The notes below the pieces were generated by a model that was not told where the DNA came from, ran no database searches, and saw only the letters and a list, made by a program, of their open reading frames with translations. Source: Burkholderia sp. Bp8963 (GTDB lineage: Bacteria > Pseudomonadota > Gammaproteobacteria > Burkholderiales > Burkholderiaceae). Taken from it: DNA of 49,626 bases. The translations under genes and the position numbers were made by a program. Each line of letters begins with the position of its first letter. The stretch's first letter is position 1. This document shows, piece by piece, positions 25,483 through 34,542 of the stretch. The stretch is from contig NZ_QTQP01000054.1 in the NCBI RefSeq assembly GCF_003854275.1, forward strand, positions 1 through 49,626. The letters are read 5' to 3'.

Positions 25483-26151
25483 ATGCCGAATGCCGGAATG
25501 ACACCGATGAGCCCGCTCAGGGTTGCCGTCGTCGCCGCGTCGCCACAAGCGCGCGCAAGCCTGCAGGCGCTTGTCGATGCGACGCCGGCGCTGGATTTCG
25601 CAGGTAGCGCGGCCGATGTTGCGGCGATCGCCGATCGCTTTGCCAGTGAATTGCCGGATGTGGTCGTGGCCGAACTGGAGCCGCAGGGCGGCGACCTGCC
25701 GGCGCCGGGAGCGGACCGCCATCCTGCGATGCCGGCGCTCGTGCTGCTCACGGACGAGGCGGACAGCGACTGGATCCATGACGCGCTGGCGGGCGGCGCG
25801 ACGGCACTGCTGCCGCGCGGCGCGACGCCCGGCGAAATCACCGCTGCGATCGAAGCCGTGGCCGCGGGCCTTTGCGTGCTATCCCCCGAGATCCTCGCCC
25901 GGCTGCTGGCGGCGCACCAGGGGCCGCGCCAGATGGCATCCGCGGCGCTGGTCGAAATGCTCACCCCACGTGAGATCGAGGTGCTGACGATGCTTGCCGA
26001 AGGGCTTGGCAACAAGGAGATCGCGCGTCATCTCGACATCTCCGACAACACCGTGAAGTTCCACCTGTCCGCCATTTTCGGCAAGCTCGGCGCAAGCAGC
26101 CGCACCGAGGCTGTCATGCAGGGGATGCGACACGGTCTCATCATGGTGTAG
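25483..26151 (+). CDS. LuxR/NarL-type regulator with a degenerate receiver domain
   Basis: This protein has up to 222 residues. The C-terminal LuxR HTH is intact (LTPREIEVLTMLAEGLGNKE, then IARHLDISDNTVKFHLSAIF). The N-terminal receiver-like domain (about 10-125) has lost the usual phosphorylation set: the acidic pair is AA (VAVVAASP), the phosphoacceptor Asp is Glu (PDVVVAELEP) and the conserved Lys is Pro (ALLPRGA), while Thr remains (LVLLTDE). It therefore probably does not use phosphotransfer. Alternative starts at 25498 and 25507 (MSPLRVAV) are possible. Location next to the protease suggests control by proteolysis or partner binding. Confidence 0.82.
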   Translation: MPNAGMTPMSPLRVAVVAASPQARASLQALVDATPALDFAGSAADVAAIADRFASELPDVVVAELEPQGGDLPAPGADRHPAMPALVLLTDEADSDWIHDALAGGATALLPRGATPGEITAAIEAVAAGLCVLSPEILARLLAAHQGPRQMASAALVEMLTPREIEVLTMLAEGLGNKEIARHLDISDNTVKFHLSAIFGKLGASSRTEAVMQGMRHGLIMV

Positions 26152-26476
26152 CCGGCCGTCAGGGCGATGCTGGCCTGAACCCGTCGCCCGTCACCCGCGG
26201 AGGCGGCGATGATCGGCCACGAACGGTTGCCTGGGCATTCGATCCGTGCGTGAGAGCGTGAACCTTCTCAGGGTTTCCGAGCGTGTTGGCTGGCATCTGC
26301 GTTGACTAGAAACAAATGAGTCTCGCCCCTCAATGCCATCCATCGAAGTCGCACGCGGCGACTCGAGACATCTTCCACAACGATGGCATCGTGACGGACA
26401 GCACAGCCGGGCCGCCCGGCACCACTTTCGACGATCGTGCGTGAAGTACGCCCTTCGCTCCGCGGAGGAGGTCATC
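26152..26476. other. 325-bp intergenic region, no feature recognised
   Basis: No coding frame or strong hairpin was found between the regulator and the TPR gene. The in-frame extension of the TPR gene back to 26333 precedes its signal peptide and is probably untranslated leader. Confidence 0.4.
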
Positions 26477-28105
26477 ATGAATTACAAGCAGCTCATTACC
26501 GCATGCGTGCTCGCGATCGTCGCAGCCGCTCCAGCGCTCGCCCAACACGAAGAACACGTCGCTGCCGAGCCGGGGGGCGGGAAGTTCGGCACGGTGAAGT
26601 TCCCGACTTCATGCAGCGCTGCGGCACAAGCCCAGTTCGAGAAGGCATTGGCGATGCTGCATTCATTCTTTTACCCTGCGACGCTCAAGGCGTTCGAGGC
26701 CGTCATCAAGACCGATCCGCAATGTGCGATTGCATATTGGGGCCTTGCGATGGCCCAGCGTCCCAATCCGTTGGTTCCGCCTTTCGACGAGACGGCACTC
26801 AAGAACGGTTCGAACGCAGTGGAGAAAGGTCTTGCGCTGGGTCCCGGGACCGAACGGGAGCGTGACTGGCTGCTGGCAGCCGAGGCGTTTTACAAGGATT
26901 ACGACAAGGTCCCCCAAAGTCAGCGCACGCAGGCATACGAGCAAGCCATGGCGCGCTTGACGCAGAAATATCCCGACGATTCGGAGGCCGCAATCTTCTA
27001 CGCGCTCGCACTCAACGAGGCGGCGCAGCCCAGTGACAAAACGTATGCCAACCAACTCAAGGCAGCCGCGATCCTGGAGAAAATCTACCGTGAGCAGCCT
27101 GACCATCCCGGCATTGCGCACTACCTGATCCACAGCTACGACTATCCACCGCTCGCGCAGCGTGGACTGCCGTTCGCCAACCAATACGCGCAGATTGCGC
27201 CGGCGGCGCCGCACGCCGTGCATATGCCCTCGCACATCTACTCGATGCTCGGCATGTGGGCCGCGTCCGTCAAATCGAACGAAGCGGCGCTGAAGGTAAT
27301 GCGCGAAGAAGCCGCCAGGAGCTGGCCGGGTGCCACCCACCCGTCGGCACCTCATTCGTGGGACTTCATGGAGTACGCGTATCTGCAGCAGGGCAAGTAC
27401 GCACGAGCAAAACAGGTCCGCGACGACGCCAATGCCGCCACGAAGTTTCCGTTCGACCGATTGGGCACTTACACCGGGCTGGAAGCCATCCCGGCACGCT
27501 ATGCGCTCGAGCGCGGCGCCTGGCAAGAAGCTGCCGCGCTGGAGCCGCGTGGCAGTCGCTGGCCGCAGGCCGAGGCAATCACGTACTTTGCCCGCGCGCT
27601 GGGCAGCGCTCGCAGCGGCAAGGCGGACATGGCGCAGACGAATATCGACATGCTCACGCAGTTGCGCGCGAAGCTCGAACAGTCGAACCAGCCTTACTGG
27701 GCTGAGCAGGTCCAGGTACAGATCCTGGCTGCTTCGGCGTGGCTGGCTCATGCGCAGGGCAGGGACGATGAGGCGCTGAAGCAGATGCGCGCCGCGGCCG
27801 ACCTGGAGGATGGGAGCGAAAAGAATGTTGCGATGGAGAACCGGCTTTATCCGATGCGCGAACAGCTGGGCGAAATGTTGCTCGATCTGAAGCGGCCTGC
27901 CGATGCGCTGAAGGAATATGAGGCATCCATGCAAGCGACTCCCAACCGCTTGCGCGGCCTGTATGGTGCGGCGAAAGCGGCGGGTCTGGCGCAGGACAAG
28001 CAGAAGGCGAAGCTCTACTACGGGAAGCTCATTGCGCTCACGCAAGACGCGGACACAGTCGGGCCGGAGGTCCGCCAGGCCAGGCTGTATCTTGACCAGC
28101 ATTGA
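26477..28105 (+). CDS. Secreted TPR-repeat protein
   Basis: This 542-residue protein starts MNYKQLITACVLAIVAAAPA, a signal peptide cleaved about residue 22 (ALA before QHEEH). The mature part is TPR-like throughout: FEKALAMLHSFFYPATLKAF, PQCAIAYWGLAMAQ, DDSEAAIFYALALNEAAQ, HIYSMLGMWAASVKSNEAAL and RPADALKEYEASMQATPNR. Such proteins serve as periplasmic scaffolds; I do not recognise a specific function. GGAGGAGGT precedes the ATG. A strong hairpin follows directly at 28110, so the gene is probably monocistronic. Confidence 0.8.
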   Translation: MNYKQLITACVLAIVAAAPALAQHEEHVAAEPGGGKFGTVKFPTSCSAAAQAQFEKALAMLHSFFYPATLKAFEAVIKTDPQCAIAYWGLAMAQRPNPLVPPFDETALKNGSNAVEKGLALGPGTERERDWLLAAEAFYKDYDKVPQSQRTQAYEQAMARLTQKYPDDSEAAIFYALALNEAAQPSDKTYANQLKAAAILEKIYREQPDHPGIAHYLIHSYDYPPLAQRGLPFANQYAQIAPAAPHAVHMPSHIYSMLGMWAASVKSNEAALKVMREEAARSWPGATHPSAPHSWDFMEYAYLQQGKYARAKQVRDDANAATKFPFDRLGTYTGLEAIPARYALERGAWQEAAALEPRGSRWPQAEAITYFARALGSARSGKADMAQTNIDMLTQLRAKLEQSNQPYWAEQVQVQILAASAWLAHAQGRDDEALKQMRAAADLEDGSEKNVAMENRLYPMREQLGEMLLDLKRPADALKEYEASMQATPNRLRGLYGAAKAAGLAQDKQKAKLYYGKLIALTQDADTVGPEVRQARLYLDQH

Positions 28106-28461
28106 GTATTGCGGCCAACCGAATATGACGGTTGGCCGCACACGAAGAGCGTTGAAGCCGCGTATTCGAAGCATCAAGGCGCGCTCGAAGGGCGTGACAT
28201 CAACGTGGACTCTGGCACTCCAGAGATCGCGCGATTCGCGTGTCCGCGTCATGCATCCCGGCAAGCCAATCTGGTTCCATTTTCACGTAAAAGAGGACAA
28301 ACGCGCCGGAAAACCATACACTTCTCCGCGGCCGGCTCTCCTCGAACCGACCTTCATCCGGGGTCGAAACGGTTGGCAACGCCGTTCCGAATTCAATCGC
28401 CACCGACAGGCCCGTTGCCGAGTGCCCGCTTTCTGCAGCCGCATCATAGATAAATCACTGC
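28106..28461. other. 356-bp intergenic region with a terminator and nothing else recognised
   Basis: Apart from the hairpin at 28110-28140, no coding frame has family resemblance. The rhodanese gene starts directly at its end. Confidence 0.4.
28110..28140 (+). terminator. Perfect 12-bp stem-loop after the TPR gene
   Basis: TGCGGCCAACCG and CGGTTGGCCGCA are perfectly complementary around a 7-base loop, beginning 5 bp after the stop at 28105. A U-run is lacking. The stem is strong enough for a terminator or a 3'-end stabiliser. Confidence 0.6.
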
Positions 28462-29475
28462 ATGTCCAGTAGCAATCCGACCGTCCGGCTTTCCCATCTG
28501 ATGACACACGGCGTGTCGCCGCAGGAGGATGCCCGTGAGGTGGCGCGGCAGTTGGTCGAGCCGGACTGGCTCGTTGCGCTCGTGGCGGGTTTGCCGATGA
28601 GCGCCGCGCCGGCACAGCCTTGGCGTCTGTTCGAGGTTGGCTACGGTGGCGAAGCGGCCTTCGTGCAGGGACACATTCCGGGAGCGGGTTACATCGACAC
28701 CGGGGAGCTGGAGCGCGGCCCTTGGTGGAACAAGGTTCCGGATCACGAGTTGCTGCGTGTGCTGCTTGCCCATGGCATCTGCCGCGACACCACGGTCATC
28801 CTCTATGGCCGCAGCACGCTTGCGGCCGCGCGAGCCGCGCACCTGATGCTGTACGCAGGCGTGGCGGATGTGCGCCTGCTCGATGGCGGGCTGGCCGCGT
28901 GGCAGGCAGCAGGGTGCCCGATGGAGGCGGGGGCGCCGCATCGTTACCCGGCGCTTGCCGATTTCGGCGCACGCCTGCCCGTTCGCCCGGACTACCTGAT
29001 GGACACCGAACAGGCCCGTCAGCTGCTGCAACGACAGGATGGGATGCTGGTGAGCGTCCGCACGTGGAGCGAGTTCGTCGGGCGGACTTCGGGCTACGAC
29101 TATATTGCGAACAAGGGCGACATTCCTGGTGCACGATGGGGACGCGCCGGCCGCGATGGCGACGTTCACAGCATGAGCGACTACCAACGCCCGGACGGCA
29201 CGATGAAGCCGCACGCCGAAATTCAGGCATTCTGGCGGCAGGCCGGGATCCACCCCGGGCGCCGCATCGCCTTCTACTGCGGCACCGGTTGGCGCGCGTC
29301 GCTCGCGTTCTTCTATGCGTGGCTGATGCGCTGGGAGCGAATTAGCGTATACGACGGCGGCTGGTGCGAGTGGAGCAGTGATCCTGCCAACCCGGTGACG
29401 ACCAGGCTGCGCTGCGGCGTCGAGTTGCAACCGCAGCGAGTAATCGCGGCCGAATCCGTAGCATCGACCGGTTGA
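28462..29475 (+). CDS. Tandem-rhodanese sulfurtransferase
   Basis: This 337-residue protein has two rhodanese domains. Domain 1 (about 50-155) has LFEVGYGGEAAFVQGHIPGA but a loop YGRSTLAAA without the active Cys. Domain 2 (about 180-315) carries the catalytic CGTGWRAS with Cys near residue 273, and HIPGA/DIPGARWG cradle motifs. Only the C-terminal domain is catalytic, as in classical thiosulfate sulfurtransferases. It would transfer sulfane sulfur from thiosulfate or a similar donor; the acceptor is unknown. No signal peptide is seen. It is a single gene without clear partners. Confidence 0.85.
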   Translation: MSSSNPTVRLSHLMTHGVSPQEDAREVARQLVEPDWLVALVAGLPMSAAPAQPWRLFEVGYGGEAAFVQGHIPGAGYIDTGELERGPWWNKVPDHELLRVLLAHGICRDTTVILYGRSTLAAARAAHLMLYAGVADVRLLDGGLAAWQAAGCPMEAGAPHRYPALADFGARLPVRPDYLMDTEQARQLLQRQDGMLVSVRTWSEFVGRTSGYDYIANKGDIPGARWGRAGRDGDVHSMSDYQRPDGTMKPHAEIQAFWRQAGIHPGRRIAFYCGTGWRASLAFFYAWLMRWERISVYDGGWCEWSSDPANPVTTRLRCGVELQPQRVIAAESVASTG

Positions 29476-29849
29476 ATCTGCAACCAAAACATTCGAGTGA
29501 CGGTTCGGCTCACGAAGCGGCCCTTAACATGGCTTCGTTTCGCGTGGCGGTATTGGGTCGCGAACCGCCGATCGAGGACAGGCGACAGCCGTTCGATGTT
29601 GCAAGTTCAGCGTCGGACCGCGTTCGGATGCCTTCGGCCATTCATCCTCGCGAATACAGCCATTCAACCCGCTTATCATTGAGCCCGCCCGTTTGCACGC
29701 GATTCGACACCGGGCCAATATCGAGCAGAGCACGGTCATCACTCAGCCATGATAGTGCCTTCCCCAGCAAAGGCGTCGCCGTTGAGAACACAACATTCGT
29801 GTTCTCAAGGCGCGCCAGTGCAGTCAAAGGATGCGGTTGGACTCAAGCA
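29476..29849. other. 374-bp convergent intergenic region
   Basis: It lies between the ends of the rhodanese and BON genes. A reverse-strand frame at 29642-29827 has no family resemblance. A 10-bp perfect hairpin at 29783-29809 is listed separately. Nothing else is recognised. Confidence 0.4.
29783..29809 (-). terminator. Perfect 10-bp hairpin downstream of the BON gene
   Basis: TTGAGAACAC and GTGTTCTCAA pair perfectly around a 7-base loop, 41 bp beyond the end of the BON gene. It sits between two convergent genes, so it could end transcription from either side. There is no U-run. Confidence 0.45.
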
Positions 29850-30203
29850 TTAATGTCCCTCTTCTTCCACTGTCAAATTGTTCTTGACCGACGTAACTCC
29901 AGGAACACTCTCAGCAACTTTCCCTGCGAGATCTATCTGCGCCTGATCTGGAACCATTCCTACAAGCGTAATCGTGCCGCTACGAGCGATGGCGTGAACA
30001 TCAGTCGACATCAAGCCTTTTTGCTTGTTCAACGTCGTCTGAACTCGCTTCGCCAACTCCCTATTTGCTGCTCTGATCGACGAACGAGAGGGAGCCGTTG
30101 CTGAAGTTGCCGCAGGCGTCTCTTGTGCATTAACAATGGGCACGATCGCAACAATGCCACTGACGGCGATCGCTGTGGCAACGCAGGTCTTCATGGATTT
30201 CAT
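29850..30203 (-). CDS. BON-domain periplasmic protein
   Basis: This 117-residue protein has a signal peptide (MKSMKTCVATAIAVSGIVAI), cleaved about residue 26 (VNA before QE). A single BON domain follows (about 45-112: RELAKRVQTTLNKQKGLMST, VHAIARSGTITLVGMV, AGKVAESVPGVTSVKNNLTV). OsmY-like BON proteins bind membranes or outer-membrane channels and often respond to osmotic stress. AAGGAG lies 5 bases before the ATG. It is a single gene. Confidence 0.86.
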   Translation of the reverse strand: MKSMKTCVATAIAVSGIVAIVPIVNAQETPAATSATAPSRSSIRAANRELAKRVQTTLNKQKGLMSTDVHAIARSGTITLVGMVPDQAQIDLAGKVAESVPGVTSVKNNLTVEEEGH

Positions 30204-30573
30204 CTCGTCTCCTTCAGGTGGGTTAGCAAAACTGGGTGGGAGAGACTCGAAAAGATCGCTGGTCAATCAAAGTGCGGCGAAAGATGAGCACCCCGACGTT
30301 GATGACCAGCGGCCACGACGTTCGGCAATCGAATTGTAGACTTTCCCTCGTCGGATGCGCACGTTCAAGCACGTCTAGAACCGCTGGAGAGTGCTTTCCG
30401 TCGGACCTTCGACTAGTGGGTCAGGGCCGACCCTTTTGTGAATGACGGCAAGGGAACTCGATGACTCGCCGTTCGGCGTGCCTAGGCGAACGGTCGCGGT
30501 CACTTGTCCGTCAAATTGATGCCAGTCACTCGCGCTACGCATTGCAAGGCATGAAGCAATGCGCCCCCCGTCA
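30204..30573. other. 370-bp intergenic region between BON and MocR genes
   Basis: It holds the BON promoter region, a short GGGTC-n6-GACCC stem followed by TTTT at about 30419-30438, and the hairpin 30539-30562. Reading frames here lack family resemblance. Confidence 0.4.
30539..30562 (-). terminator. Stem-loop just beyond the MocR gene
   Basis: GCATTGC and GCAATGC pair perfectly around a 10-base loop, 12 bp after the end of the MocR gene on the reverse strand. There is no U-run in either direction, so assignment as a terminator is tentative. Confidence 0.35.
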
Positions 30574-32082
30574 TCAGCCAACGATCGCGCGTCGCAGCCG
30601 TCTAACTGCGTCCGGCATGTTACTCGCCAGGGTCGCACCGAAACCGATCACGAGCCCGGCTTCCCCGCCGGCCCGATAATGAGACGACAGGGGCGGCGTC
30701 TGCAGCCCCAGCGCAGTCGCGGCATCCCACACCGCCAGATCCGCATCCGGCGTGGCCGCTCGGCGCAGCCTCGCAACGAGATGTAGCCCGGCATCGGGCA
30801 CGGTTCCCCAGTCGAGCAAGTCCGGGCAATGGCGTTCGAGTGCGGCCAGCAGTGCGTCCCGCCGCTCCGCGTACAGCATCCGCATCCGGCGCAGGTGTGT
30901 CGCGAAATGCCCTTCGCCGATGAACTCCGCAAGGACGATCTGAAGCGGCGGTGGCGATTGCCGGTCGACCAGCGCACGCGCATGAGCGAACGCGCCAGCG
31001 AGGCCCGGCGGCGCGATCAGGAAGCCGATCCGCAAACCGGGCGCGAGCACCTTCGCGAATGTGCCGACGTAGACCACGCGATTCGCGGCCGATGGTCTGC
31101 CCAACGCGCGCAGCGGGTGCAATGGCCGGCCCGCGTATCGGTAGTCGCCGTCGCAGTCGTCCTCGACGATCCACGCGTTTGCCGTTTCGGCCCAGTCCAG
31201 CAGTGCGAGCCTGCGCCGCAGGCTCATCGTCACGCCGAGCGGGTATTGATGCGACGGCGTGACGACCGCGAGACGCGCGTTGGCGGCGAGCCGCATACCG
31301 GAATCGACGTCGACCCCCTCCGCGTCGACCGGTACTGGCACGACGCGCGCGCCAGCGCTTTCGATGGCGCTATGCCCCGCAACGAAGCCCGGGTTTTCGA
31401 TCCATACGGCGTCCCCCGGGTCGGTCAGCAGGCGCGCCGTCAACTCGATAGCATGCTGCGAACCGGACGTGATCACGACATCGTCCGCGTCGCACGACAG
31501 ACCGCGCGTCACGCCCAGATGCTCGGCAATCGCCTCTCGCAGCGGACGAAAACCCGACGGATCGGCATAGCCGAGTTGGTCGGCGGCCGGTCGGCTGCGC
31601 CAGAAGCGGGCCGACAGTCGCGCCCATGTGTGGTATGGAAACGCGTCGAGCGCGGGGGTTCCTGGTGCAAGCAGGCCGGGGCCACGCGGTACCGGCGTTA
31701 CCGGTAGGCCTGTCAAGCGGCGACCTCTTGCGGATAGAGCCGGATGTCCGTTGTCGCGTGCGCCGGACGTCGGCGCAGGCGGAGCAACGACGGGCAGTGC
31801 GAGATCTTCCGGTAACACGTCCGGTACGTAGATGCCGGAACCACGCCGCCCATGCGCATAGCCCTCAGCAACGAGACGGTCATAGGCAAGCACGACCGTC
31901 TGTCGCGACACACCGAGTTCCGCCGCAAACGATCGTGTAGCGGGCAGGCGCGCGCCGGGGCGCAACTGGCCGCGAAGCACCGCATCCCGCAGGTAATTGG
32001 CTATCTGTTCCTGAAGGGGTAATGGTGCAGAGAAATCTACGGCAAAGGTACTCCAGACGGGGGGCGTCGCGCGTTTGCTCAT
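30574..32082 (-). CDS. MocR-type regulator (GntR HTH fused to an aminotransferase-like domain)
   Basis: This 502-residue protein has an N-terminal GntR winged helix (about 20-80: LPLQEQIANYLRDAVLRGQL, RLPATRSFAAELGVSRQTVV). The C-terminal fold-type I aminotransferase-like domain (about 120-500) includes SGSQHAIELTARLL, EDDCDGDYRYAGRPLHPL and the PLP lysine in VGTFAKVLAPGLRIGF. MocR proteins use PLP or a PLP adduct as effector. ATG 32082 (MSKRATPP) is preferred to an in-frame TTG 30 bases upstream. It is divergent from an MFS exporter, with phased direct repeats between them, and probably regulates that exporter. Confidence 0.9.
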   Translation of the reverse strand: MSKRATPPVWSTFAVDFSAPLPLQEQIANYLRDAVLRGQLRPGARLPATRSFAAELGVSRQTVVLAYDRLVAEGYAHGRRGSGIYVPDVLPEDLALPVVAPPAPTSGARDNGHPALSARGRRLTGLPVTPVPRGPGLLAPGTPALDAFPYHTWARLSARFWRSRPAADQLGYADPSGFRPLREAIAEHLGVTRGLSCDADDVVITSGSQHAIELTARLLTDPGDAVWIENPGFVAGHSAIESAGARVVPVPVDAEGVDVDSGMRLAANARLAVVTPSHQYPLGVTMSLRRRLALLDWAETANAWIVEDDCDGDYRYAGRPLHPLRALGRPSAANRVVYVGTFAKVLAPGLRIGFLIAPPGLAGAFAHARALVDRQSPPPLQIVLAEFIGEGHFATHLRRMRMLYAERRDALLAALERHCPDLLDWGTVPDAGLHLVARLRRAATPDADLAVWDAATALGLQTPPLSSHYRAGGEAGLVIGFGATLASNMPDAVRRLRRAIVG

Positions 32083-32089
32083 GATCGAG

Positions 32090-32121
32090 AAGTGGACTGA
32101 TCCAATTTGCAAAAGTGGGCT
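32090..32121. promoter_or_regulatory. Direct-repeat operator between MocR and the MFS gene
   Basis: AAGTGGACT at 32090-32098 and AAGTGGGCT at 32113-32121 are direct repeats with 23-bp spacing (about two turns). MocR proteins bind directly repeated half-sites, so this is the likely binding site. Confidence 0.6.
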
Positions 32122-32183
32122 TAGATAATTGTGCCACCTGTTGTTATCGTGCGGACTATCTCATTCGCTCTCCGACTCCGCGC

Positions 32184-33608
32184 ATGACTATCGAAGCCTC
32201 ACCCGTTCAGCGCCGCCTTGCGCTCGCGTCGCTCCTTACTGGCGCGTTCCTGCCACCTCTCGACTATTTCATTGTCAATCTGGCACTGCCTGCCATCCAT
32301 GCCGGCCTGAAGGCCAGCGATGCGCAGATCCAGTTCACGGTGTCCGCCTACGCGCTCGCCTACGCCGTCATGCTGATCACTGGCGGGCGTCTCGGCGATC
32401 TGTACGGACGCCGAAGGATCTTCATGATCGGGATGGCAGCCTTCGTCGTCGCATCCGCGCTGTGCGGGATGGCGACGAGCGCAACGCCGCTGGTCGCGGG
32501 CCGTGTCGTGCAGGGCATCAGTGCAGCGCTGATCACACCTCAGGTTCTCGCGTCGATCCGCACCGTCTTCCCGGCGCAAATGCAAGCGCGGCTGATGGGC
32601 ATCTACGGATTCGTGTTTGGACTCGCGTCGGTGGCCGGGCAGGTTGGCGGTGGCGCGCTGATCGATCTGCATCTGTGGGGGCTCGGCTGGCGCCTCGTAT
32701 TCCTCGTGAACGTGCCGCTCGGCCTGCTCGCGCTGGCAGGGACATGGCGGTATCTTCCCGAGAACCGCGCCGGGCACGGTGCACGCATTGACGTGCCCGG
32801 AATGGTCACGCTGACGATCGCGCTGATGTTGCTCGTTTACCCGCTGACCGTCGGTCGTGAACTGCATTGGCCTGCGTGGACGTTCTGGAGTATCGGCCTG
32901 TGCGTGCCGGCGTTCGCAGCATTCATCTGCCTGGAACTGCGCATAGCCCGGCAGGCGCGTGATCCGCTCGTCGATGTGTCGGTGTTGAGCCGTCCCGTCG
33001 TGGCGACGGGGCTGCTACTCGCGTTCCTGTTCTATTCCATCGCGGCGTTCTTTCTGACCTATGGCATCTTCTTGCAGGAGGGACTGGGTTGGACCCCGCT
33101 GCAGTCCGGCCTCGGCCTCTCACCTTATGGCGCAGGCTATCTGCTCGGGCCGCTCGCTACGCCGTGGCTCGCGCGCCGCATTGGCGACGGCTTGATGCCG
33201 CTCGGATTCGGTTGCCTCGTGGGTGGCTTCGCGCTCTGCGTCGCACAACTAGGCCAAGGTGCACCCGGGCTGGCGTTCTATATCGGATTGTTGATTGCCG
33301 GCACCGGGCAGGGGATGGCGCTTCCGACGCTGCAGCGTATCGTGCTCGCGGACGTCGACACACGGCATGCCGGCATGACTGCCGGTGCAATCGTCGCAAC
33401 ACTCTACATTGGCGCCTCGTTCGCTGTAGCGTGCATCGGCGGTGCGTTCTTCAGCGCACTGGGCGTTGCCAGCGGCGCGGCGGCACACGCCCATGCGATG
33501 CGCGTCGGTCTGCAAGCGATGTTGGTGCCGCTCGCCGCAGGCTTCTGTGTCAGCGTCTGGATGATGTCGCGTCGCGTGCGCGCGTCGGGAATCCAGCGGA
33601 GCATCTGA
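32184..33608 (+). CDS. MFS drug/metabolite exporter (DHA2, EmrB/QacA-like)
   Basis: This 474-residue integral membrane protein has about 14 hydrophobic segments. The DHA family signature appears in TM1 (FLPPLDYFIVNLALPAIHAG), motif A in GGRLGDLYGRRRIFMIG and motif C-like in TM5 (GFVFGLASVAGQVGGGALI). It exports small molecules with proton antiport; the substrate is unknown. ATG 32184 is preferred to an upstream in-frame start at 32115, which lies in the operator. Divergent from the MocR regulator, which probably controls it. Confidence 0.88.
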   Translation: MTIEASPVQRRLALASLLTGAFLPPLDYFIVNLALPAIHAGLKASDAQIQFTVSAYALAYAVMLITGGRLGDLYGRRRIFMIGMAAFVVASALCGMATSATPLVAGRVVQGISAALITPQVLASIRTVFPAQMQARLMGIYGFVFGLASVAGQVGGGALIDLHLWGLGWRLVFLVNVPLGLLALAGTWRYLPENRAGHGARIDVPGMVTLTIALMLLVYPLTVGRELHWPAWTFWSIGLCVPAFAAFICLELRIARQARDPLVDVSVLSRPVVATGLLLAFLFYSIAAFFLTYGIFLQEGLGWTPLQSGLGLSPYGAGYLLGPLATPWLARRIGDGLMPLGFGCLVGGFALCVAQLGQGAPGLAFYIGLLIAGTGQGMALPTLQRIVLADVDTRHAGMTAGAIVATLYIGASFAVACIGGAFFSALGVASGAAAHAHAMRVGLQAMLVPLAAGFCVSVWMMSRRVRASGIQRSI

Positions 33609-33678
33609 TACGGTGAGCGGGGTAGGGATGACCGCAGCGATTCACATGCGTTCCCGGTCGGACGTTCATCAGTCGGCC

Positions 33679-34527
33679 TCAGCCTTCGGTCTCGTAATGC
33701 AGACCGTATTCCCCTCTCGTTCGCTTGATTCGTGCGAAACCGAGTTCCCCCAAATGCATGCCGGCGATCAAAAGCCCCTCCGAACTGACCTGATCAAGAA
33801 GCCGTGATCGTGTGGTGACTGCCAGCGACGCGTCTTGATCGAAGGCAATCGATACGTCCGGCCGCTGAATCTGGATGTGCGGGAAATGAACCACATCCCC
33901 CCAGACAAGAAGGCCCTGATCGCGGGATTCGACAACATATCCGGTGTGTCCGTCGGTGTGTCCCGGTAGCGGCATCGCACTGATACCGGGGAGCACTTGC
34001 CCGTAGTCGAACGTACGGAGCTTGTCGCCATAAGCGTCGAACACCTGACGCGCGATCAGGAAGTTGCCGCGTGCCCGCTCGCTGGCGCGACTCAGGTTTC
34101 CGTCGTCCTGCCAAAACCGGACCTCTCGCTGATGCGCAACCAGCTCCGCATTCGGGAAGGCGACCTGTCCTGCTTCATTCACCAGCCCGCCGACATGGTC
34201 GGGATGGGCGTGCGTGAGCAGGATGGTGTCAATCGTGGCGGGTTCGATACCGGCAAGCGCCAGGTTGGTCTTCAGGCGGCCGCCCCATTGCTTGAACCCT
34301 CCCGCGCCACCGTCGATGAGAATGGTGCGGCCCGCCCCGCGTACTACGTAGCAATTGATATGCACGGCGGCGGGCTCCTTCTGCCCCGCGTCACGCTGCA
34401 TTCTGGACGCCTCGGACGTATCGATATTCGCGAGGAAGTCGAGGCTGGCGGTGAGGTAGCCATCGCTGATGGCGGTAATCGTGAAGTCCCCGATTTGCTG
34501 ACCGGGAAAGGTAAGGGTGGACACCAT
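33679..34527 (-). CDS. MBL-fold metallo-hydrolase
   Basis: This 282-residue protein has the metal motif THAHPDHVGG near residue 104, the further ligands His in PLPGHTDGHTG and Asp in LVWGDVVHFP, and thus a complete dinuclear site. No signal peptide is seen. The family includes lactonases (AHL quorum quenching), glyoxalases and others. GGAGAAAC precedes ATG 34527. It is the last of three same-strand genes (35419 down to 33679), 15 bp after the tautomerase-like gene. Confidence 0.86.
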   Translation of the reverse strand: MVSTLTFPGQQIGDFTITAISDGYLTASLDFLANIDTSEASRMQRDAGQKEPAAVHINCYVVRGAGRTILIDGGAGGFKQWGGRLKTNLALAGIEPATIDTILLTHAHPDHVGGLVNEAGQVAFPNAELVAHQREVRFWQDDGNLSRASERARGNFLIARQVFDAYGDKLRTFDYGQVLPGISAMPLPGHTDGHTGYVVESRDQGLLVWGDVVHFPHIQIQRPDVSIAFDQDASLAVTTRSRLLDQVSSEGLLIAGMHLGELGFARIKRTRGEYGLHYETEG

Positions 34528-34542
34528 GTTTCTCCGGACCTG

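Noticed and set aside
26663..28264. 533-codon frame antisense to the TPR gene
   Set aside because: High-GC shadow frame without a start context; the sense strand has a signal peptide and TPR motifs.
29642..29827. 62-codon reverse frame in the rhodanese/BON spacer
   Set aside because: TTG start, no ribosome site, and no recognisable domain; it also covers the perfect hairpin.
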